This document shows, piece after piece, positions 46,636 to 55,674 of a DNA stretch of 64,000 nucleotides. The stretch is from Martinezella rhizogenes (GTDB lineage Bacteria > Pseudomonadota > Alphaproteobacteria > Rhizobiales > Rhizobiaceae). The stretch lies in assembly GCF_027460065.1 (NCBI RefSeq), contig NZ_JAPYZZ010000007.1, positions 1-64,000 on the forward strand. Reading direction: 5' to 3'. Position 1 is the stretch's first letter. Each line of letters starts with the position of its first letter. The translations under genes and the position numbers were made by a program. The notes beneath the pieces were generated by a model that was not told the origin of the DNA, searched no databases, and saw nothing but the letters and a program-made list of their open reading frames with translations.

Positions 46636-47072
46636 ATTTTGTCGGCGCGGGTCTCGAAGGCTTCCGCAAACATGCGGAACGCCCGATCGAACATAGAACC
46701 CATGACCGCGCCGAGCAGGCGGTTCTTGAATTCATAATCTATGAAGAAATGAATGGCCGCGCCGCCATTTTCGGCGGCTTCAAAACGCCAGCGATTATCG
46801 AGATATTTGAACGGGCCATCGATATATTTCACATCGATGGCGCGCTCGGCGGGGTTCAACAACACCTGCGTGGTGAAGGTCTCGCGAATGGCCTTGTAGC
46901 CAACAGTCATATCCGCCACCAACAGCACCTTGCCATCCCGTTCCTTGCGCAAGCGGACGGTGAGCGCCTCGCAAAGCGGCAGAAATTGCGGATATTTCTC
47001 CACATCGGCGACGAGGTCGTACATGCGGTCGGGCGAGTGTTTGACAAAGCGATGTGTTTCGAACTGTGGCAT
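46617..47072 (-). CDS. COQ10/RatA-type START domain protein
   Basis: 151 residues. START/SRPBCC fold of the COQ10 family: THRFVKHSPDRMYDLVADVEKYPQFLPLCEALTVRLRKERDG, DMTVGYKAIRETFTTQVLLNPAERAIDVKYIDGPFKYLDNRWRF and [35 protein letters not shown]. In alphaproteobacteria this is a likely ubiquinone-binding protein for respiration; the RatA toxin label comes from E. coli and is doubtful here. It begins 9 bp downstream of the kinase-like gene. Confidence 0.9.
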   Translation of the reverse strand: MPQFETHRFVKHSPDRMYDLVADVEKYPQFLPLCEALTVRLRKERDGKVLLVADMTVGYKAIRETFTTQVLLNPAERAIDVKYIDGPFKYLDNRWRFEAAENGGAAIHFFIDYEFKNRLLGAVMGSMFDRAFRMFAEAFETRADKIYTDPA

Positions 47073-47081
47073 GAACGGCAG

Positions 47082-47651
47082 TTAATCCTCGATACCGAGA
47101 AGATCAAGAAGGCGGCGAAGCTGTTTTCGGCTTTTTAGCTGGAATATCGGCACGTTGGGGCCATGAAGCGCGAAATTCTCTTCGAAGATCGGAGTGTGGC
47201 GGCTTTCGAAATTCCAGATATAGCGCAGGAAATCGAGGTCTATTCTTTCCGGGCACCCTGCCGCCATTTCGGGCCGGGCCTTGCCATAACCCTTCACGAT
47301 CCGGCTGATCGCACCCCACAGGCAAAGCCAGCGCGGCATCCGGACCCACAGGACGATATCCGTTCTTGGCAGACGCAAATCGAACGATGAGGGATTGCTG
47401 CCATCCATCAGCCATCGATCTTCGGTGATGATAGCTGCGATCCTCTGCCGCTGTTCTTCGCGCGGGCGCAACTGCCATCCTGGCAACCAGAAAATGTCGC
47501 GATCCATGGAAACATAGCGAAGCCCGAAGGCAGCCGCGAGTTTTTGCGACAGTGTCGATTTCCCACCGCCGGAGCAGCCGACAACCATGATGCGGCGTGC
47601 CGACGCGATGATGTCAGCTGCATCCTTGACGTTTTCCAGATAGTTCGGCAT
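47082..47651 (-). CDS. P-loop adenylate kinase-like protein (topology modulation/FlaR type)
   Basis: 189 residues from the ATG at 47651 (MPNYLENVKDAADIIASARRIMVVGCSGGGKSTLSQKL); the frame opens 10 codons earlier. Walker A is GCSGGGKST; DRDIFWLPGWQLRPREEQRQRIAAIITEDRWLMDGSNPSSFDLRLPRTDIVLWVRMPRWLCLWGAISRIVKGYGKARPEMAAGCPERID is typical of 'DNA topology modulation protein' relatives, which are NMP-kinase-like. Substrate unknown. It precedes the COQ10-like gene. Confidence 0.85.
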   Translation of the reverse strand: MPNYLENVKDAADIIASARRIMVVGCSGGGKSTLSQKLAAAFGLRYVSMDRDIFWLPGWQLRPREEQRQRIAAIITEDRWLMDGSNPSSFDLRLPRTDIVLWVRMPRWLCLWGAISRIVKGYGKARPEMAAGCPERIDLDFLRYIWNFESRHTPIFEENFALHGPNVPIFQLKSRKQLRRLLDLLGIED

Positions 47652-47900
47652 CGAATAAACCTCATTCTCGTCGCCGTGCATTGTCCAATAAAGCGGGCAA
47701 TATTCTGCAACGGTGAGACGCCAGCGCCCGACGTTACGGAAATTTAACTATTGCAACCCCCTCGCAGGGATTGCTATTTATTTGCGACTAATATTACACC
47801 CATGGGATGCAACGGCGCTGGAACCTCCCATTTTCACCGCGCTTATTCATCCTTGGGTTCACACCCGATACATAACCGCTTTGAGCCACTGAGTGAGCCG

Positions 47901-48077
47901 ATGGACGATTTTTCCAACATCATCAACCTTCTCGAATCCGCCAAGCAACTCGCATCGATGAACGAAATGCCGATGCTTGCCTATCTCATCGACGTCGCGA
48001 AATGCGAGGCGAGAGAGAACAAGCCGGTTTTGCGAAAGCGCAAACGCGGCGAATCGACCGTCAAGGAAGACTGTTAA
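47901..48077 (+). CDS. small conserved-looking hypothetical protein
   Basis: 58 residues, MDDFSNIINLLESAKQLASMNEMPMLAYLIDVAKCEARENKPVLRKRKRG. The first 40 residues form an amphipathic helix pair; the tail is basic. The ATG at 47901 has GAGTGAG upstream, and codons before it (open to 47751) read as unstructured sequence. No family is recognised. The AraC gene lies downstream on the same strand. Confidence 0.6.
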   Translation: MDDFSNIINLLESAKQLASMNEMPMLAYLIDVAKCEARENKPVLRKRKRGESTVKEDC

Positions 48078-48154
48078 TTGCCTTTTCCCATAGCCGAGCG
48101 ATAAAGCCGGCTGGTCCAATCTTCAAGACGATGCCATAATCATGCAATGAAACC

Positions 48155-48175
48155 GGCCGCTTTTTCGAGGCGGCC
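48155..48175 (+). terminator. weak hairpin after the small protein gene
   Basis: GGCCGC (48155-48160) pairs with GCGGCC (48170-48175) around a 9-base loop, followed by ATTTCTTTG. Only a short T-rich stretch follows, so the call is tentative. Confidence 0.4.
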
Positions 48176-48205
48176 ATTTCTTTGCACAATGGAAACGACA
48201 GCGTC

Positions 48206-48940
48206 ATGACAGTCGCATCGGCAGATATCAGAACCTACCGGCAGGAAAGACCCAGGGAGCGGCATGGCTTCGTGCAGATCGTTCTTCCCGTCTCCGGCCA
48301 CCTGCGGATCGACGTGGCCGGCCGGCAGGATGAACTCTCCACCGGGCGCGGCGTCTTCATCCATCGCGATGCGCCGCACACGCAGGAAGCGACTGACATC
48401 AACCGTTCGCTGGTCGTCGATCTCGATGAAAGTGCTGTTTCCGAACGCACGCTCGAGAAGTTTTCCCGCACGCCCTTTCTCGAAATTGCCCCGGACACAC
48501 GGCAATTGATCGTCTATATGCGCGGCCTCATTGGAACGGATGGGCGCCGAGACGATGTCGCTGGCCTGTGGGCGCCGCTTCTTGTCGACAGCCTTGCCGA
48601 TGAAAGAGCCGATATCCGGGAGCGCCTGCGTTGGCTTGGCGCGGTCGTTAGGGCGGAACCGTTCTTCCTTTGGACCGTCGGCATGCTGGCGGCCTGTGCG
48701 TCGATCAGCGAAAGCCGCCTTCATGCCCTGTTTCTCGAGGAGTTCGGTCTCTCGCCTCACCGCTGGCTGGCCCGGCTGCGTATGGGCAAGGTCTGCGCCC
48801 TGCTCGACGATTCCAGCCTGCCCATCGCCGAAATTGCCCTGCTGGCCGGTTTTTCCGACCAGACGGCGCTGACGCGCGCCATGCGCAATAGCGTCGGCGA
48901 AACACCGGCCGCCTATCGCCGGAATCGCGGCATCCACTAG
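48206..48940 (+). CDS. AraC family transcriptional regulator
   Basis: 244 residues. N-terminal cupin-like part (RPRERHGFVQIVLPVSGHLRIDVAGRQDELSTGRGVFIHRDAPHTQ) and C-terminal double HTH of AraC type at about 155-240: ASISESRLHALFLEEFGLSPHRWLARLRMGKVCALLDDSSLPIAEIALLAGFSDQTALTRAMRNSVGETPAAYRR. A start at 48206 is used (an in-frame TTG at 48182 is possible); no clear Shine-Dalgarno is seen. The target is unknown, but a DMT transporter gene lies next on the same strand, beyond a repeat element. Confidence 0.88.
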   Translation: MTVASADIRTYRQERPRERHGFVQIVLPVSGHLRIDVAGRQDELSTGRGVFIHRDAPHTQEATDINRSLVVDLDESAVSERTLEKFSRTPFLEIAPDTRQLIVYMRGLIGTDGRRDDVAGLWAPLLVDSLADERADIRERLRWLGAVVRAEPFFLWTVGMLAACASISESRLHALFLEEFGLSPHRWLARLRMGKVCALLDDSSLPIAEIALLAGFSDQTALTRAMRNSVGETPAAYRRNRGIH

Positions 48941-48977
48941 ATGTGAGCTTTCACGCGGTCGTCGTTCAGTGGAGCGT

Positions 48978-49164
48978 GGGTGGGTGTGGCTCTACCCCCC
49001 TCTGCCCTGCCGGGCATCTCCCCCTCAAGGGGGGAGATCGATCTGTGGCAAGGTCTCGCCCATCTCGAAGCTTGAGAATGAAGTGGAGTTAGCGCCTCCT
49101 GCCAATCTCCCCCCTTGAGGGGGAGATGCCCGGCAGGGCAGAGGGGGGTAAGCCACACCTACCC
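48978..49164. repeat. long imperfect inverted repeat between genes
   Basis: Two 60-base arms (48978-49038 and 49105-49164) are almost exact inverted complements, around a 66-base centre. Key parts: CTGCCCTGCCGGGCATCTCC in the left arm, and the complement in the right arm. It lies in the 360-bp gap between the AraC and DMT transporter genes; the rest of this gap (49165-49300) holds no visible gene. It is of the type of rhizobial intergenic palindromes and may act as a transcript-stabilising or terminating structure. Confidence 0.85.
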
Positions 49165-49300
49165 TCAAATCCGCTATAAACGGACAACCCTCTGAAAACC
49201 ATCAATCAGAGCGGCGGACAAATCCTCAGGAGTTTTTGTCAAGACAGCCGCAAAGGGCTGTGGCACATCGCGGACAAAGTGAATGCGGATGTGACATGAC

Positions 49301-50233
49301 ATGAACAACAGGACAGGTCTCGGTGTTTTTTACGGCATGCTGGCGGGTGCGCTCTGGGGCGGCATATTCCTCGCGCCCAAACTCGTGCCGGATTTTTCCG
49401 CGCTGCAACTCTCGACGGCGCGTTATCTCACCTACGGGCTGATTTCCCTCATCATTATCGGCCCACGTCTGAAGCGGGTATCGGCCCATTTCGGTCCGCG
49501 CGAATGGATCGCGCTCGGCTGGCTGAGCATGATCGGCAACATCGCCTATTACGTCTTCATCTCGACAGCAGTGAAACTGAGCGGTGTCGCCTTCACCTCG
49601 ATCATCATCGGTTTCCTGCCGGTCGCGGTCACCATCATCGGCAGCCGTGATCATGGCGCAGTGTCGCTGAAGCGGCTCTGGCCATCGCTCGTTTTCGGCG
49701 CAATTGGCATCATCGGCATTTCCTGGCAGTCGCTGACGGAAAACGACGCCGGGCTGGATGTCTCGCGTCTCATCGGGCTTGCCTGCGCGCTGGGAGCGCT
49801 CGCGTCTTGGACGGCTTTCGCGGTTGGCAATGCCCGTTGGCTCTCGCGCCTTCACGATGTCAGCGCCGATGACTGGAACATGATGACGGGTGTGGTGACC
49901 GGCGGGCTTGCGTTGCTGCTCGCCATTCCGGCCTTCGGCTTTGGCGGAGAAAGCCACGGTACGGGAGACTGGCTGCATTTCGCCGCCATCGCCGCCGGGC
50001 TTGGTTTCACCGCCTCCATTCTCGGCAATGCCTTCTGGAACCGCATGAGCCGCATGCTGCCGCTCACCATGGTGGGGCAGATGATCCTGTTCGAAACGCT
50101 GTTTGCGCTGCTTTACGGGTTTCTATGGGAAGGGCGCGGGCCGACGCTCGTCGAAATCGTGGCGATCTGCTCGGTGGTGCTGAGCGTCGTCTTGTGCATG
50201 CGGGCGCATAGGCCGGAGAAGGTTGTGGTGTGA
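49301..50233 (+). CDS. DMT family (EamA) transporter
   Basis: 310 residues with ten predicted spans in two EamA halves. First half: GVFYGMLAGALWGGIFLAPKLVPDFSALQLSTARYLTYGLISLIIIG; second half: LIGLACALGALASWTAFAVGNARWL, with GFTASILGNAFWNRMSRMLPLTMVGQMILFETLFALLYGFLWEGRGPTLVE at the end. Likely an exporter of amino acids or other metabolites; the substrate is unknown. It may be controlled by the neighbouring AraC protein. Confidence 0.88.
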   Translation: MNNRTGLGVFYGMLAGALWGGIFLAPKLVPDFSALQLSTARYLTYGLISLIIIGPRLKRVSAHFGPREWIALGWLSMIGNIAYYVFISTAVKLSGVAFTSIIIGFLPVAVTIIGSRDHGAVSLKRLWPSLVFGAIGIIGISWQSLTENDAGLDVSRLIGLACALGALASWTAFAVGNARWLSRLHDVSADDWNMMTGVVTGGLALLLAIPAFGFGGESHGTGDWLHFAAIAAGLGFTASILGNAFWNRMSRMLPLTMVGQMILFETLFALLYGFLWEGRGPTLVEIVAICSVVLSVVLCMRAHRPEKVVV

Positions 50234-50293
50234 TTGGGTGGAAGGCCTGCAACAGGCGGATGAACCATTTCACAAGCCTCGCCTCCCACTCAC

Positions 50294-50379
50294 GTCATCC
50301 TCGGGCCTGTCCCGAGGATCCAATTACGTATCGTACAATCGATAGGTCGCAGATGTTCGGGACAAGCCCAAGCATGACG
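50294..50379. repeat. rhizobial palindromic repeat (about 86 bp), copy 1
   Basis: Left part GTCATCCTCGGGCCTGTCCC (50294 on) has its own hairpin: ATCCTCGGG (50297-50305) with CCCGAGGAT (50311-50319). The right part (50351-50379) is the diverged inverted copy, CAGATGTTCGGGACAAGCCC onward. The same arrangement and length occur at 58784-58870. It lies between the DMT gene and the lipA stop and may end transcription from both. Confidence 0.85.
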
Positions 50380-50435
50380 GTGGGGAGAGCGCATATCGCC
50401 CGATCCAGCAATCTATGTCGCCGAACCTTTATCCC

Positions 50436-51407
50436 TTACTCAGCAGCCGCCAGAAGCTTCTTCTCGCGGGCTGCACGCAGGCGTTCGAAATCGTCGCCTG
50501 CATGGTGCGAGGAACGCGTCAGCGGGCTGGAGGAGACCATCAGGAAGCCCTTGGCATAGGCGACCGTCTCGTAGGACTTGAATTCCTCCGGTGTGACGAA
50601 GGCCTCGACCTTGTGGTGTTTGCGGGTCGGCTGCAGGTATTGGCCGATAGTCAGGAAGTCCACATCGGCACTGCGCAGATCGTCCATCAGTTGCAGCACT
50701 TCGTTACGCTCTTCACCGAGACCAACCATAATGCCCGACTTGGTGAACATGGTGGGGTCCAGTTCCTTGACGCGCTGCAGGAGGCGCACGGAATGGAAAT
50801 AGCGCGCACCGGGGCGAACCGTCAGGTAATTGCCCGGAACGGTTTCCATATTGTGGTTGAAGACGTCTGGCTTGGCGGCCACGACACGCTCCAGCGCGCC
50901 GGGCTTCTTCAGGAAGTCGGGCGTGAGGATTTCGATGGTCGTCGTCGGAGACGCGGCGCGGATCGCCCAGATGACCTTTTCGAAATGTTCAGCACCGCCA
51001 TCGGCGAGATCGTCGCGGTCTACCGAGGTGATGACGACGTGCGAAAGGCCCATCTGCTTGACGGCCTTGGCGACATTCTCAGGCTCGTCCATATCAAGCG
51101 CATTGGGCTTGCCGGTCGCGACGTTGCAGAAGGCGCAGGCACGGGTGCAGATTTCACCCATGATCATGAAGGTCGCGTGTTTCTTCTCCCAGCACTCGCC
51201 GATATTCGGACAGCCGGCTTCCTCGCACACCGTGACGAGCTTGTGGCTGCGCACCAGTTCGCGCGTCTCGTGATAACCCTTGGAGGTCGGTGCCTTGACG
51301 CGGATCCACTCCGGCTTGCGCATCACCTCGGTATCGGGCTTATGCGCCTTTTCCGGATGGCGGATGCGCTTTTCGTCGGACGATGTCCTGTCGAGAATAG
51401 TGACCAT
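50436..51407 (-). CDS. lipA: lipoyl synthase
   Basis: 323 residues. Radical SAM enzyme with both clusters: auxiliary C61, C66, C72 ([13 protein letters not shown]) and the SAM cluster C87, C91, C94 (CTRACAFC). It inserts two sulfurs into octanoyl groups on GcvH and the E2/lipoyl domains, whose genes lie in this same window (gcvH, pdhB, pdhC). It is the last gene of the minus-strand run pdhA-pdhB-ORF-pdhC-SGNH-lpd-glsB-lipA, a cluster for lipoate-dependent pyruvate oxidation. Confidence 0.97.
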   Translation of the reverse strand: MVTILDRTSSDEKRIRHPEKAHKPDTEVMRKPEWIRVKAPTSKGYHETRELVRSHKLVTVCEEAGCPNIGECWEKKHATFMIMGEICTRACAFCNVATGKPNALDMDEPENVAKAVKQMGLSHVVITSVDRDDLADGGAEHFEKVIWAIRAASPTTTIEILTPDFLKKPGALERVVAAKPDVFNHNMETVPGNYLTVRPGARYFHSVRLLQRVKELDPTMFTKSGIMVGLGEERNEVLQLMDDLRSADVDFLTIGQYLQPTRKHHKVEAFVTPEEFKSYETVAYAKGFLMVSSSPLTRSSHHAGDDFERLRAAREKKLLAAAE

Positions 51408-51510
51408 TAAAAACCTGCTTCCATCGCCTGTAGCGATCTAAACACCTGTTGGCCGGATGCTTTAGAACAATTCCAGAAAAAGCGTAAGCCCTTTCCGGTC
51501 ATGCGGCCCG

Positions 51511-51759
51511 TTAGCGCCGCACCAGCTTTGCCACAAACAGCAGCAGGCTGGCGCCCAGGAAAGACGTGACGAAATAACCGAGCCTGCTGTCCTGCACGAA
51601 GACATCGAGACTGCGAAGCAGCGCAACAGCCACCACCGAACCGACAATGCCAAGCACAATGTTCATGAAAATGCCGAAACGCATGTCCATGAGCTTTCCA
51701 GCAAGCCAGCCGGCGAGACCGCCGATGATGATTGCTGCAATCCAGCCTACACTTTCCAT
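51511..51759 (-). CDS. GlsB/YeaQ/YmgE family stress response membrane protein
   Basis: 82 residues: MESVGWIAAIIIGGLAGWLAGKLMDMRFGIFMNIVLGIVGSVVAVALLRSL, then LGYFVTSFLGASLLLFVAKLVRR. Three glycine-rich membrane spans as in transglycosylase-associated (GlsB) proteins. AGGGAG lies upstream of the ATG at 51759; a longer frame from 51834 has cysteine-rich residues unlike the family. It lies between lpdA and lipA, separate in function. Confidence 0.88.
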   Translation of the reverse strand: MESVGWIAAIIIGGLAGWLAGKLMDMRFGIFMNIVLGIVGSVVAVALLRSLDVFVQDSRLGYFVTSFLGASLLLFVAKLVRR

Positions 51760-51854
51760 TCCACGCTCCCTGAAACAACAGCCCCGCCTTAAGGCTTCAT
51801 CGAGACATATGGGACACCCGGCAAGGTTAGACAATGCCGGGTATCACGCGGCAC

Positions 51855-53300
51855 TTATGCGTTGAGCACACGTCCGTAAGCGTCGAGCACGCTTTCCTTC
51901 ATCGATTCCGAAATGGTCGGATGGGGGAAGATGGTGTGCATCAAATCTTCTTCTGTCGTCTCCAGATTCATGGCGACGACAAAGCCCTGAATGAGTTCGG
52001 TCACTTCCGCGCCGACCATATGGGCGCCGAGGAGCTCGCCGGTCTTCTTGTCGAAGATGGTTTTGACCAAGCCCTGGTCTTCGCCAAGCGCGACCGCCTT
52101 GCCGTTTGCCGCAAAGGAGAAGCGGCCGACGCGAATATCGCGGCCCTGTTCCTTTGCCTTGGCTTCGGTGAGACCAACCGAGGCAACCTGCGGGTTGCAA
52201 TAGGTGCAGCCTGGAATCTTCAGCTTGTCCATCGGGTGAACATTCGGCAGACCGGCGATCTTTTCGACGCAGATGACAGCTTCGTGCTCAGCCTTGTGGG
52301 CAAGCAGAGGCGGGCCAGCAACGTCGCCGATGGCGTAGATGCCGGGAACGTTGGTCTTGCCATAACCGTCGATGACGATGAAGCCGCGATCGGTCTTCAC
52401 GCCAGCAGCCTCCAGGCCGATGCCTTCGATATTGGCAACGACGCCGACGGCGGAGATCATGCGATCTGCGGTGATCTTCTCGGAAGAACCGTCCTTCTTC
52501 TCCAGCGTCGCGGTGATGGAGTTCGCGCCTTTCTCCACCTTGGAAACCTTGGTTTCCAGATGGATTTTCATGCCCTGCTTTTCGAGCTGCTTCTTGGCGA
52601 AGGTGGAGATTTCCGCGTCTTCTACAGGCATGACCTGGCTCATGATTTCGACAACGGTCACGTCCACACCCATGGTGCGGTAGAAGCTGGCGAATTCGAT
52701 GCCAATGGCGCCCGAGCCCATGACGAGCAGCGACTTCGGCATTTCTTCCGGCTTCATTGCCTCGAAATAAGTCCAGATCAGCTTGCCATCGGGCTCAATG
52801 CCTGGCAGCGCACGCGGGCGCGCGCCAGTTGCGACGATGATGTGCTTGGCAGTGTAGGTGCCCTCGCCCAGCGTGTTCTTCGGCACGGGGCCCTGCGGCT
52901 GTACCACCGGCTTGGTTGACTTGCCGACTACGATTTCGCCCGGCTTGGTGATCTTGGCTTCACCCCAGATGATATCGACCTTGTTCTTCTTGAACAGGAA
53001 ACCGACACCATTGTTCATGCGAGCGGCAATGCCGCGCGAGCGGGCGACGATTGCCTTCACATCCGGCTTGATCGAGCCTTCCAGCGTAAGGCCGTAATCT
53101 TTGGCGTGGGTGGCAGTGTGCATGACATCGGCGGTGCGCAGCAGGGCTTTGGTCGGAATGCAGCCCCAGTTGGAGCAGATACCTGCCAGATGCTCGCGCT
53201 CCACGACGGCAACCTTCATGCCGAGCTGGGCTGCGCGGATCGCGGCAATATAACCGCCCGGTCCCGAACCGATGATGATGACGTCATAAAATTGAGCCAT
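51855..53300 (-). CDS. lpdA: dihydrolipoyl dehydrogenase (E3)
   Basis: 481 residues from the ATG at 53300 (MAQFYDVIIIGSGPGGYIAAIRAAQLG), with AGGA upstream. FAD-binding GSGPGG, the redox-active disulfide CSNWGC in AGICSNWGCIPTK, the NAD motif MGSGAIGIEFASFYRTMG, and the C-terminal dimer domain with the catalytic histidine (MHTIFPHPTISESM). It reoxidises dihydrolipoamide of the pyruvate dehydrogenase E2 and can also serve GcvH. It is encoded 60 bp after the SGNH hydrolase gene of the pdh operon. Confidence 0.95.
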   Translation of the reverse strand: MAQFYDVIIIGSGPGGYIAAIRAAQLGMKVAVVEREHLAGICSNWGCIPTKALLRTADVMHTATHAKDYGLTLEGSIKPDVKAIVARSRGIAARMNNGVGFLFKKNKVDIIWGEAKITKPGEIVVGKSTKPVVQPQGPVPKNTLGEGTYTAKHIIVATGARPRALPGIEPDGKLIWTYFEAMKPEEMPKSLLVMGSGAIGIEFASFYRTMGVDVTVVEIMSQVMPVEDAEISTFAKKQLEKQGMKIHLETKVSKVEKGANSITATLEKKDGSSEKITADRMISAVGVVANIEGIGLEAAGVKTDRGFIVIDGYGKTNVPGIYAIGDVAGPPLLAHKAEHEAVICVEKIAGLPNVHPMDKLKIPGCTYCNPQVASVGLTEAKAKEQGRDIRVGRFSFAANGKAVALGEDQGLVKTIFDKKTGELLGAHMVGAEVTELIQGFVVAMNLETTEEDLMHTIFPHPTISESMKESVLDAYGRVLNA

Positions 53301-53360
53301 TGAAAATCCTGCCTTGTCTTGTTCGGATGACGGCAAACCGTCCCGAAACGAGAATGAGTG

Positions 53361-54005
53361 TCAAAGTCCGAGCATCATGCGGACGACGGGCTCCAGCCCG
53401 CGGCCGATGGCCCCTGTGTTTTCAGCATCGAGATGAACGCCATCCACCGGCGTCGTGTGGGCGACGGACCCTGCATCGAAAAATCCGCAATCGAGCTCGT
53501 CCGCAAGGTCGCGGTAAACGGAGGCCAGCATCGCCGATTCATCAATCGCATCACGAAAGATCGCCCCCATGACGGGGTTCGCCGTTTCGCAGAGCTGCGG
53601 CGGCGCGACGATCAGCACACCAGGCGCTTCCCAGTCGGGTACCTGCCAGACATGGTTGCGCGTGAGCTTTACCAGCCGCTCGATACCCTTCATGGCGACA
53701 ATGGCCGACCCGTGGATCGACGGCTTCATGTCATTGGTGCCGAGCATGATGATGACGAGATCGAGCGGCGCATGGCTGTGCAGCAGCGTCGGCAGCAATC
53801 TGGCGCCATTGCGGTCACAATCGGCGGTGTGGTCGTCATAGGCGGTGGTGCGACCGCCCAGCCCTTCGTGGATCACATGCACGTCAGGCCCGAGCGCCTT
53901 TTGCAAGACGCTCGGCCAAAGATCGTCATGGCTGTGCCGGCCACCCGTTTCCGCATTTGATCCCCAGGTGAGGGAATCGCCAAAGCAGAGGACCGACTTC
54001 ACCAT
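53361..54005 (-). CDS. SGNH/GDSL hydrolase (arylesterase-like)
   Basis: 214 residues. Block I VLCFGDSLTWG with nucleophile S11, block II GLGGRTT, block III LGTNDMK, block V DGVHLD with the catalytic Asp/His. No signal peptide is seen, so it is cytosolic. It hydrolyses esters or thioesters; the substrate is not known. It is embedded between pdhC (12 bp upstream) and lpdA, the usual place in rhizobia, and so is probably coregulated with the pyruvate dehydrogenase complex. Confidence 0.9.
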   Translation of the reverse strand: MVKSVLCFGDSLTWGSNAETGGRHSHDDLWPSVLQKALGPDVHVIHEGLGGRTTAYDDHTADCDRNGARLLPTLLHSHAPLDLVIIMLGTNDMKPSIHGSAIVAMKGIERLVKLTRNHVWQVPDWEAPGVLIVAPPQLCETANPVMGAIFRDAIDESAMLASVYRDLADELDCGFFDAGSVAHTTPVDGVHLDAENTGAIGRGLEPVVRMMLGL

Positions 54006-54017
54006 CTTACTCTCCGA

Positions 54018-55376
54018 TCAAACCAGCATGCCCATCGGGTTTTCGATATAGCGCTTGAAGGCGCCGATCAGTTCGGCTCCGAGCGCGCCATCGACGCAGC
54101 GATGGTCGGTCGAGAGCGTGACGGTCATGACGTTGGCGATCTTGATCTCGCCATTCTTCACGACTGCCCGCTGTTCGCCCGCACCGACCGCCAGAATGGT
54201 GGCATGCGGCGGGTTGATGACGGCGGAGAAGCTTTTCACGCCCATCATGCCCATGTTGGACACGGCGGTCGTGCCACCCTGATACTCCTCGGGCTTCAGC
54301 TTGCGCTCTTTCGCGCGCTTGCCGTAGTCCTTCATCTCGTTGGAGATGGTGGAGAGCGACTTTTCTTCCGCCTTGCGGATGATCGGCGTGATCAGGCCAC
54401 CCGGAATGGAAACGGCAACGCCGACATCCGAGTGCTTGTGCTTGACCATGGCGCTTTCCGTCCAGGAGACGTTGGCGTCAGGTACATCGCGCAGCGAAAG
54501 CGCCAGCGCCTTGATGACCATGTCGTTGACCGACAGCTTGTAGACCGGCTTGCCGTCCTTTTCCGGAGCAGCCGCATTGAGCTGGGCGCGCAACGCCAGA
54601 AGCGTGTCGAGCTCGCAATCCACGGAAACGTAGAAATGCGGAACCGTCTGCTTGGATTCGACCAGACGCTTGGCGATGACCTTGCGCATGCCGTCATGCG
54701 GCACGAGCTCGTAGGAACCCGGTTCGAACAGCTTGAGAACCGCTTCGTCCGATTGCCCCTTGGCAAGGGCCGGAGCCGGTGCACTTGGCGATGCAGCGGC
54801 GGCCGGAGCAGCCTTCGCACCGCCGGAAGCGGCAGCCTTTTCCACGTCGGTCTTGATGATGCGGCCATGCGGGCCGGAACCGGAGACGGCCGAGAGGTCG
54901 AGACCGGCTTCCTTGGCAAGACGGCGGGCAAGCGGCGAAGCAAAGATGCGCTCACCGGACTTTGCAACCGGTGCAGGCGTGGAAGACGCGGGCGCCTGAT
55001 CGGCGGCCGGCTTTTCAGCCTTGGCAGGTGCTGTTTCTTCCTTCGGCGCTTCGGCCTTAGCGGCTTCCTGCTTGGGAGCCTCGGCTTTCGCAGGAGCGGC
55101 ATCGCCGCCCTTTGCCGCTTCAGCCACGTCCTCGCCATCGGCGGCGAGAATTGCGATCAGGGCGTTGACCTTGACCCCTTCGCTACCAGCGGGAACCACG
55201 AGCTTGGCGACCGTACCCTCGTCGACGGCTTCCACTTCCATGGTCGCCTTGTCGGTCTCGATCTCGGCGATCACGTCACCGGGGGCGACCTTGTCGCCTT
55301 CCTTGACCAGCCACTTGGCCAGATTGCCCTCTTCCATCGTCGGAGAAAGGGCAGGCATGGTGATGTTGATAGGCAT
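54018..55376 (-). CDS. pdhC: pyruvate dehydrogenase complex dihydrolipoamide acetyltransferase (E2)
   Basis: 452 residues. One lipoyl domain (1-80, K43 in [13 protein letters not shown]), an Ala/Lys/Pro/Glu-rich flexible linker, an E1/E3-binding domain ([38 protein letters not shown], about 148-185), a second Ala-rich linker and the acetyltransferase core ending with [24 protein letters not shown]. It makes acetyl-CoA from the acetyl-lipoyl group. ATG at 55376 begins [17 protein letters not shown]; five extra codons are possible upstream. Confidence 0.96.
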   Translation of the reverse strand: MPINITMPALSPTMEEGNLAKWLVKEGDKVAPGDVIAEIETDKATMEVEAVDEGTVAKLVVPAGSEGVKVNALIAILAADGEDVAEAAKGGDAAPAKAEAPKQEAAKAEAPKEETAPAKAEKPAADQAPASSTPAPVAKSGERIFASPLARRLAKEAGLDLSAVSGSGPHGRIIKTDVEKAAASGGAKAAPAAAASPSAPAPALAKGQSDEAVLKLFEPGSYELVPHDGMRKVIAKRLVESKQTVPHFYVSVDCELDTLLALRAQLNAAAPEKDGKPVYKLSVNDMVIKALALSLRDVPDANVSWTESAMVKHKHSDVGVAVSIPGGLITPIIRKAEEKSLSTISNEMKDYGKRAKERKLKPEEYQGGTTAVSNMGMMGVKSFSAVINPPHATILAVGAGEQRAVVKNGEIKIANVMTVTLSTDHRCVDGALGAELIGAFKRYIENPMGMLV

Positions 55377-55378
55377 GA

Positions 55379-55663
55379 CTAGTCCCCCCAAACGAGATTA
55401 TATTGTTCCAGCTCTTCAGGATGTTCCGCCAGCCGATCCAGCTGCGATGGCGAGACTTCGATATATCCGGCGACATCGTTCAGCCATTCGCTCACGGCGC
55501 CGATGACGCCGATATACTCGCGCGGGACACCGGCAATCACATCGCCTTCGCCGTCATTGATAACAGCCCAAAAAACGACGCGCTCGAACTGAGGCGCCCC
55601 TTTTGAACCTAAAACGCGATACCAATTTTCCGGCGCCGGGAGGATTTGTTTTATTTTGCTCAC
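55379..55663 (-). CDS. small conserved hypothetical protein in the pdh operon (possibly DUF5076)
   Basis: 94 residues: [94 protein letters not shown]. Mixed alpha/beta, soluble, acidic at the end. It sits between pdhB (11 bp) and pdhC (2 bp), so it is clearly in the operon. The DUF5076 label is my recollection of the neighbourhood, not certain. It may be an accessory factor of the complex. Confidence 0.8.
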   Translation of the reverse strand: MSKIKQILPAPENWYRVLGSKGAPQFERVVFWAVINDGEGDVIAGVPREYIGVIGAVSEWLNDVAGYIEVSPSQLDRLAEHPEELEQYNLVWGD

Positions 55664-55674
55664 AAAATCCTCCT

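Noticed and set aside
46617-47072. RatA toxin of a toxin-antitoxin system
   Set aside because: No antitoxin partner gene is present. The COQ10-type ubiquinone-binding role fits better in an alphaproteobacterium.
47751-47900. Longer N-terminus for the 58-residue protein at 47901
   Set aside because: The extra 50 codons look like untranslated sequence, and the ATG at 47901 has a purine-rich ribosome site.
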